Positions 6,349 through 9,087 of a stretch of 9,087 bases of DNA are shown in pieces; within the stretch, counting starts at the first letter, position 1, and every line of letters begins with the position of its first letter. The notes under the pieces are model-generated. The model was not told where the DNA came from, made no database searches, and saw only the letters and a program-made list of their open reading frames with translations. Source of the stretch: an uncultured archaeon (lineage in GTDB: Archaea; Nanobdellota; Nanobdellia; Pacearchaeales; GW2011-AR1). The stretch spans positions 1-9,087 of the forward strand of contig CALJLT010000021.1 in the NCBI GenBank assembly GCA_937982425.1, written 5' to 3'. The position numbers and the translations under genes were made by a program.

Positions 6349-6370
6349 TACCTTATTCCTAATATAACAA

Positions 6371-6380
6371 TACTTAAAAA
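6371..6380 (+). promoter_or_regulatory. TATA box for PCNA
   Basis: TACTTAAAAA is centred about 26 nt before the ATG at 6402, predicting a leaderless transcript. The bases just before the ATG (TTTAGTAATAAT) contain no Shine-Dalgarno site. Confidence 0.6.
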
Positions 6381-6401
6381 ACAAATGAATTTAGTAATAA
6401 T

Positions 6402-7130
6402 ATGAAGTTAAGATTAGAAAACCCATTAATTTTTGCAAAAGCCATAGATTTAATTTCAGAATTAGTAATGGAAGTAAAAATAAAGTTAAATGAATTTGGA
6501 CTTTCGATAGTAGCAATAGATCCGGCAAATGTTTCTATGTTAAGATTGATTGTTCCGAAAAGTGCATTTAAAGAATTTGAGGCAGATGATGAAGTTTTAG
6601 GAGTGAACATAGAAAACTTAAAAAAAATTCTTAAAAGAACAACAAAAACAGGAGATTTGATTATGGAAAGAAAGGAAAATACTTTAGAAATAAAAATAGA
6701 GGATAAGATAAAAAGAACTTTTAATTTAAGTTTAATTGAAATAGATGCGGAAGATAAAGAGTTTCCAAACCATTTAGAATTTTCCTCAAAGATTAAACTT
6801 TCTTCGGAAGATTTTGTGGATTCAATTGAAGATTGTTCAGTTGTTTCTGATTCTTGTTCTTTTAAAGTAAAAGAAGGAATTTTTATAATAGAGTCAAGAG
6901 GGCATAGTTCAGCTAGAGCTGAATTTGGAGAAGAAGTAGCAGAGATAGAAGCCGAAAATTCTCATTCAAGATATAGTTTAGATTATTTACAAAAATTTGC
7001 AAAAGCTTCGAAAAATTTTGAAAAAACTTTAATAAAATTTGCAACTGACCATCCATTAAGAATAGATTTTAATTCTGAACATCTTAGTTTAAGTTTTATT
7101 TTGGCTCCCAGAATTGAAACTGACGATTAA
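6402..7130 (+). CDS. pcn: DNA polymerase sliding clamp PCNA
   Basis: The 242-residue protein has the usual archaeal/eukaryotic PCNA length (about 245-250). It forms a homotrimeric ring round DNA that tethers polymerase, FEN1, ligase and other PIP-box proteins. Recognisable segments in order are AIDPANVSMLRLIVP (38-52), LGVNIENLKKILKR (66-79), the interdomain connector region around 115-130, YSLDYLQKFAKA (191-202) and the C-terminal FILAPRIE (232-239), which contributes to the PIP-binding side. Basic residues in the first domain's helices (K13, K74, K75, K78) suit the DNA-facing inner surface. It lies divergent to the primase gene, and pairing of clamp and primase genes is common in archaea. 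The start is fixed by the conserved N-terminus MKLRLENP and by the promoter distance. Confidence 0.97.
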   Translation: MKLRLENPLIFAKAIDLISELVMEVKIKLNEFGLSIVAIDPANVSMLRLIVPKSAFKEFEADDEVLGVNIENLKKILKRTTKTGDLIMERKENTLEIKIEDKIKRTFNLSLIEIDAEDKEFPNHLEFSSKIKLSSEDFVDSIEDCSVVSDSCSFKVKEGIFIIESRGHSSARAEFGEEVAEIEAENSHSRYSLDYLQKFAKASKNFEKTLIKFATDHPLRIDFNSEHLSLSFILAPRIETDD

Positions 7131-7155
7131 CATTTAAAATTTTTATACAAATAAT
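7131..7155. terminator. Short AT-rich gap with T-tract between convergent genes
   Basis: After the PCNA stop, AAAATTTTTATA (7137-7146) offers a T-run for termination on the plus strand. The minus-strand reading of the same gap gives TATAAAAATTTTAAATG, a weaker T-run for the converging gene. Only composition and position support this. Confidence 0.35.
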
Positions 7156-7869
7156 TTAGAGATGTGCCCAACTTTCCTTTTTATTGGGAAAGAAATAACC
7201 AATTGTTCCAGTACCATGGTGGACCACATGAAAGAAAAAGTATTCATGGTCCGGATTAACCACACCATTAGGTGGATAAAAGCTTATAGTGCACCATCTT
7301 AAATCTTGTAAAGAAGAATCATCTTCATCTAAAATTTCTATTTCTCCTGGAACCAATTTTCCTTCTGTTGAATGTCTAACTATTATTTTTTTTTGGGTTT
7401 CAATCTCTTCAAAGTTAAAGTTATTTTTTTCGATAAATATTTTAATTTCGTTTAAAGCATATTCTTCATAAATAGTCGGGTTTTTTTCATTAAGATCTTC
7501 CCCAGTACATTCAATCATACAAGATTTATGAATTGAAGTACAAATTGGAACGTAATTTTGAGGAACTAAAGAAAAACTTTCTTTCTCAAATTCTCCAATA
7601 CAGGCATTATATGTTGACCTGCAAGTTAAATCACATAAATTTTCTTGAATTTCTGGTTCTTCATAGTTAGCTTTTGATTCTTCTGGAACGTGTTCTTCAA
7701 TTTGAACTTTCTCTTGAGCTTGTTTCATAAATAAACAGCCAAAAAATCCAGAGCATTCTTTTTCATTTTTAACAACATTACCAGTTATAATGGAACTAGA
7801 AATAAAAAGTCCTAGAAAAAAAGCAGCTATTGCAGCTATTGCAACATAAGTATAAATCTGTTTTTTCAT
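7156..7869 (-). CDS. Membrane-anchored ITGNVV-type protein with mirror-symmetric Cys hairpin
   Basis: The 237-residue protein has an N-terminal hydrophobic helix (about 6-27) followed at once by ITGNVV (28-33), a motif I recall after the first membrane segment of many DPANN proteins; it probably remains as an N-terminal anchor with the body outside. C39 and C45 follow in a Gly/Phe-rich turn. Residues 79-121 hold C-x3-C-x6-C, a 19-residue loop, then C-x6-C-x3-C, a palindromic spacing that would suit a helical hairpin closed by three disulfides. A separate C-terminal domain (about 135-237) ends with an aromatic, His-rich stretch (FFFHVVHHGTGTIGYFF). The family and function are not recognised. 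It is transcribed divergently from the pilin-like gene at 7980. Confidence 0.7.
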   Translation of the reverse strand: MKKQIYTYVAIAAIAAFFLGLFISSSIITGNVVKNEKECSGFFGCLFMKQAQEKVQIEEHVPEESKANYEEPEIQENLCDLTCRSTYNACIGEFEKESFSLVPQNYVPICTSIHKSCMIECTGEDLNEKNPTIYEEYALNEIKIFIEKNNFNFEEIETQKKIIVRHSTEGKLVPGEIEILDEDDSSLQDLRWCTISFYPPNGVVNPDHEYFFFHVVHHGTGTIGYFFPNKKESWAHL

Positions 7870-7894
7870 TTTAACTCTTTTTATAATTAAACTT

Positions 7895-7904
7895 ATCTTA
7901 TAAA
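7895..7904 (-). promoter_or_regulatory. Candidate TATA box for the ITGNVV-type protein gene
   Basis: On the minus strand TTTATAAGAT is centred about 30 nt before the ATG at 7869, predicting a leader of roughly 5 nt. Another TATA-like string (TTATAAAAAG, 7877-7886) is too near the ATG. No good Shine-Dalgarno site is seen, only GAG. Confidence 0.4.
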
Positions 7905-7950
7905 CTTTTTAAATTTTGTTAAATGAGAAAATTAACATTTAAGATAAACT

Positions 7951-7960
7951 TTTATAAATA
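7951..7960 (+). promoter_or_regulatory. TATA box for the pilin-like operon
   Basis: TTTATAAATA is a near-consensus archaeal TATA box centred about 25 nt before the ATG at 7980, so the mRNA should be leaderless. The preceding bases AGATAAACT may act as BRE. The 110-bp region 7870-7979 otherwise holds only the divergent promoter and no RNA gene that I can see. Confidence 0.65.
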
Positions 7961-7979
7961 GAATTATCTTTTAAAAATA

Positions 7980-8744
7980 ATGAGAGGTGCGCGTAATAAT
8001 AAAGGGCAAGTTACAATTTTTATAATTCTCGCTATAGTTATAGTTGTTTTAGGAGTAATCATCTACGCTTTTTTACCTCAAATAAGATCGACAATTGGTT
8101 CAGAATTACAATCTCCTCAAGTTTATTTACAATCTTGTTTAGAGGATGAAATAGAAGACGCAGTTTATGATCTTTCACTTCAAGGAGGATCCTTAAATCC
8201 CGAATTTTATTATCTTTATGACGAAAGCAAACTCCAATATCTTTGTTACACTTCTGAAAATTATGAATTTTGTAATCCTCAAGTTCCATTTTTAAAAAAA
8301 AGTGTTGAAAAAGAAATAAAGGATTCTATAAGCGCGGATGCAAATGAATGTTTAAATTCTCTTGAACAAACTTACAAGAGAAAAGGTTATGACACTCAAC
8401 TAAAAAAAGGAAGTTTAGAAGTAGAACTTCTTCCTCAAAGAGTTTTAGTAACACTTAATTCAGAATTAACTTTGAAAAAGAAATCTTCGGAATCCTATGA
8501 GAAATTCAATATAATTTTGGACAATAATATTTATGAACTTGTATCTCTTTCAGCGAGTGTTGTGGAAAAAGAGGCTTCACAAGGAGAGGTTGACATTTTA
8601 ATTTATATGATGGCTTATCCAAAATATAAATTAGAAAAATTAGAACAATCAGATGGAACAAGAGTTTACATTTTTACTGAAAGAAACAAAGAAAATAAAT
8701 TTCAATTTGCCGTTAGGAGTATGGCTTTCCCTCCAGGATATTAA
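7980..8744 (+). CDS. KGQVTIF-type pilin-like membrane protein, DPANN family
   Basis: The 254-residue protein begins with a short basic segment, then NKGQVTIFIILAIVIVVLG and a hydrophobic helix to about residue 32. A basic leader, Gly-Gln and then a hydrophobic helix resembles archaeal class III (type IV pilin-like) signal peptides, with possible processing before Gln10. The usual Glu at +5 of the pilin motif is absent, so cleavage is uncertain. The large outside domain has four cysteines (C53, C89, C98, C124) and mixed alpha/beta character, and ends in FQFAVRSMAFPPGY. I recall this family, with a similar C-terminal WPPGY-like end, from Woesearchaeota/Pacearchaeota, where it is uncharacterised. 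It is much longer than a minor pilin. The next gene starts 1 bp after its stop, so the two are an operon. A surface-filament or envelope role is inference. Confidence 0.78.
   Translation: MRGARNNKGQVTIFIILAIVIVVLGVIIYAFLPQIRSTIGSELQSPQVYLQSCLEDEIEDAVYDLSLQGGSLNPEFYYLYDESKLQYLCYTSENYEFCNPQVPFLKKSVEKEIKDSISADANECLNSLEQTYKRKGYDTQLKKGSLEVELLPQRVLVTLNSELTLKKKSSESYEKFNIILDNNIYELVSLSASVVEKEASQGEVDILIYMMAYPKYKLEKLEQSDGTRVYIFTERNKENKFQFAVRSMAFPPGY
8735..8738 (+). promoter_or_regulatory. Shine-Dalgarno-like AGGA for the Cys-rich secreted protein
   Basis: AGGA lies 7 nt before the ATG at 8746, inside the last codons of the pilin-like gene. It supports the chosen start and translation as the second gene of an operon. 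Confidence 0.5.
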
Positions 8745-8745
8745 A

Positions 8746-9087
8746 ATGAAAAAATTAAATTTTATTCTTATTTTTGGAATTTTATTTTTTAGTTTTGGAT
8801 TGATAAGTGCTCAATCTGTTTGTTGTGAAAAAACCACTTCGGGAGCTTGGTGTCAATTCGTAGATCAAACTCAGTGTGCTTCTTCAAATGCCGCTTTTAC
8901 TTCTTGTGATCAAACTTCTTATTGTCAAGCAGGAACTTGTATGGATACAGATTCAGGAACTTGTATGCCAAATACTCCAAAAGCAACTTGTGAAAATTCA
9001 GGAGGTTTTTGGGATTCTAGAGAAAAGCACCAAATTCCAGATTGTCAACAAGGATGTTGTATTGTTGGAGATGAAGTGGCTTTCGTA
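8746..9087 (+). CDS. Secreted Cys-rich 'VCCEKT' protein, 5' part only
   Basis: The frame is open from the ATG to the window end, giving the first 114 residues of a longer protein. A signal peptide (about 1-22, MKKLNF... ending LISAQ) is followed by VCCEKTTSGAWCQ and a Cys-rich region with cysteines at 26, 27, 36, 44, 54, 60, 65, 73, 82, 100, 104 and 105. The double cysteines (26-27 and 104-105) and the regular C-x4-7-C spacing suggest small disulfide-bonded repeats outside the cell. I recall long proteins with this start (VCCEKT, then QxGCCxxGDxxAFV) in DPANN genomes, of unknown function. It follows the pilin-like gene by 1 bp, with an AGGA Shine-Dalgarno-like site. The remaining domains and any membrane anchor lie beyond the window. 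Confidence 0.8.
   Translation, partial: MKKLNFILIFGILFFSFGLISAQSVCCEKTTSGAWCQFVDQTQCASSNAAFTSCDQTSYCQAGTCMDTDSGTCMPNTPKATCENSGGFWDSREKHQIPDCQQGCCIVGDEVAFV

Noticed and set aside
6374..6610. Minus-strand reading frame of 78 codons opposite PCNA
   Set aside because: It lies wholly antisense to a clear PCNA gene, has Ser/Asn/Phe-rich composition typical of antisense frames, and has no promoter or Shine-Dalgarno site of its own.
7870..7979. Small RNA or riboswitch in the divergent intergenic region
   Set aside because: No stable stem is apparent in this AT-rich 110-bp stretch, which is fully explained by two outward-facing promoters.
8059..8289. Minus-strand reading frame of 76 codons opposite the pilin-like gene
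   Set aside because: It is antisense to a recognised family, with no start signal and no recognisable protein features.

Overview
The window is a piece of an AT-rich archaeal genome, very probably from the DPANN superphylum (Woesearchaeota/Pacearchaeota-like). Three things point there: an archaeal PCNA sliding clamp beside a single-polypeptide PriS-PriL type primase (an arrangement known from Nanoarchaeum and other DPANN lineages), short AT-rich TATA-type promoters placed so that several transcripts would be leaderless, and surface-protein families I recognise only from DPANN genomes (the 'KGQVTIF' N-terminus, the 'ITGNVV' motif after a first membrane helix, and the 'VCCEKT' Cys-rich protein). 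The standard code fits: TAA and TGA act as stops. The first 50 bases are not genomic. They match an Illumina TruSeq indexed adapter with one mismatch, so genomic sequence starts at about base 51 and this is a contig end.

Layout. Bases 122-1787 (+) hold a PD-(D/E)XK nuclease-like protein, a secreted and membrane-anchored protein of unknown role, and a small DPANN hypothetical protein whose start overlaps the preceding gene. Bases 1791-4756 (-) form a two-gene operon for large extracellular, membrane-anchored proteins. The first gene combines a probable alpha/alpha-toroid domain, three Cys-rich modules, a membrane helix and a proline-rich cytoplasmic tail. The second, 5 bp downstream with a Shine-Dalgarno site, carries one related Cys module and a duplicated internal motif. 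Bases 4797-6317 (-) encode the fused primase, and 6402-7130 (+) encode PCNA, divergently from an 84-bp promoter region. Bases 7156-7869 (-) encode a membrane-anchored protein with a mirror-symmetric cysteine hairpin. Bases 7980-9087 (+) hold a pilin-like 'KGQVTIF' protein followed by the start of a Cys-rich secreted protein that runs off the window.

How the genes relate. Primase and PCNA are replication partners expressed back to back. Most of the rest is a set of secreted or surface-anchored proteins, many with paired cysteines that suggest disulfides outside the cell. In a DPANN archaeon these are plausible cell-surface or host-contact proteins, but nothing in the sequence proves a function. 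Putative lead genes have a TATA-like element centred about 26 nt before the ATG and no Shine-Dalgarno site, while two operon-internal genes have a recognisable Shine-Dalgarno site. No RNA gene, CRISPR array, insertion sequence or tRNA was seen. No gene-free stretch exceeds about 120 bases.
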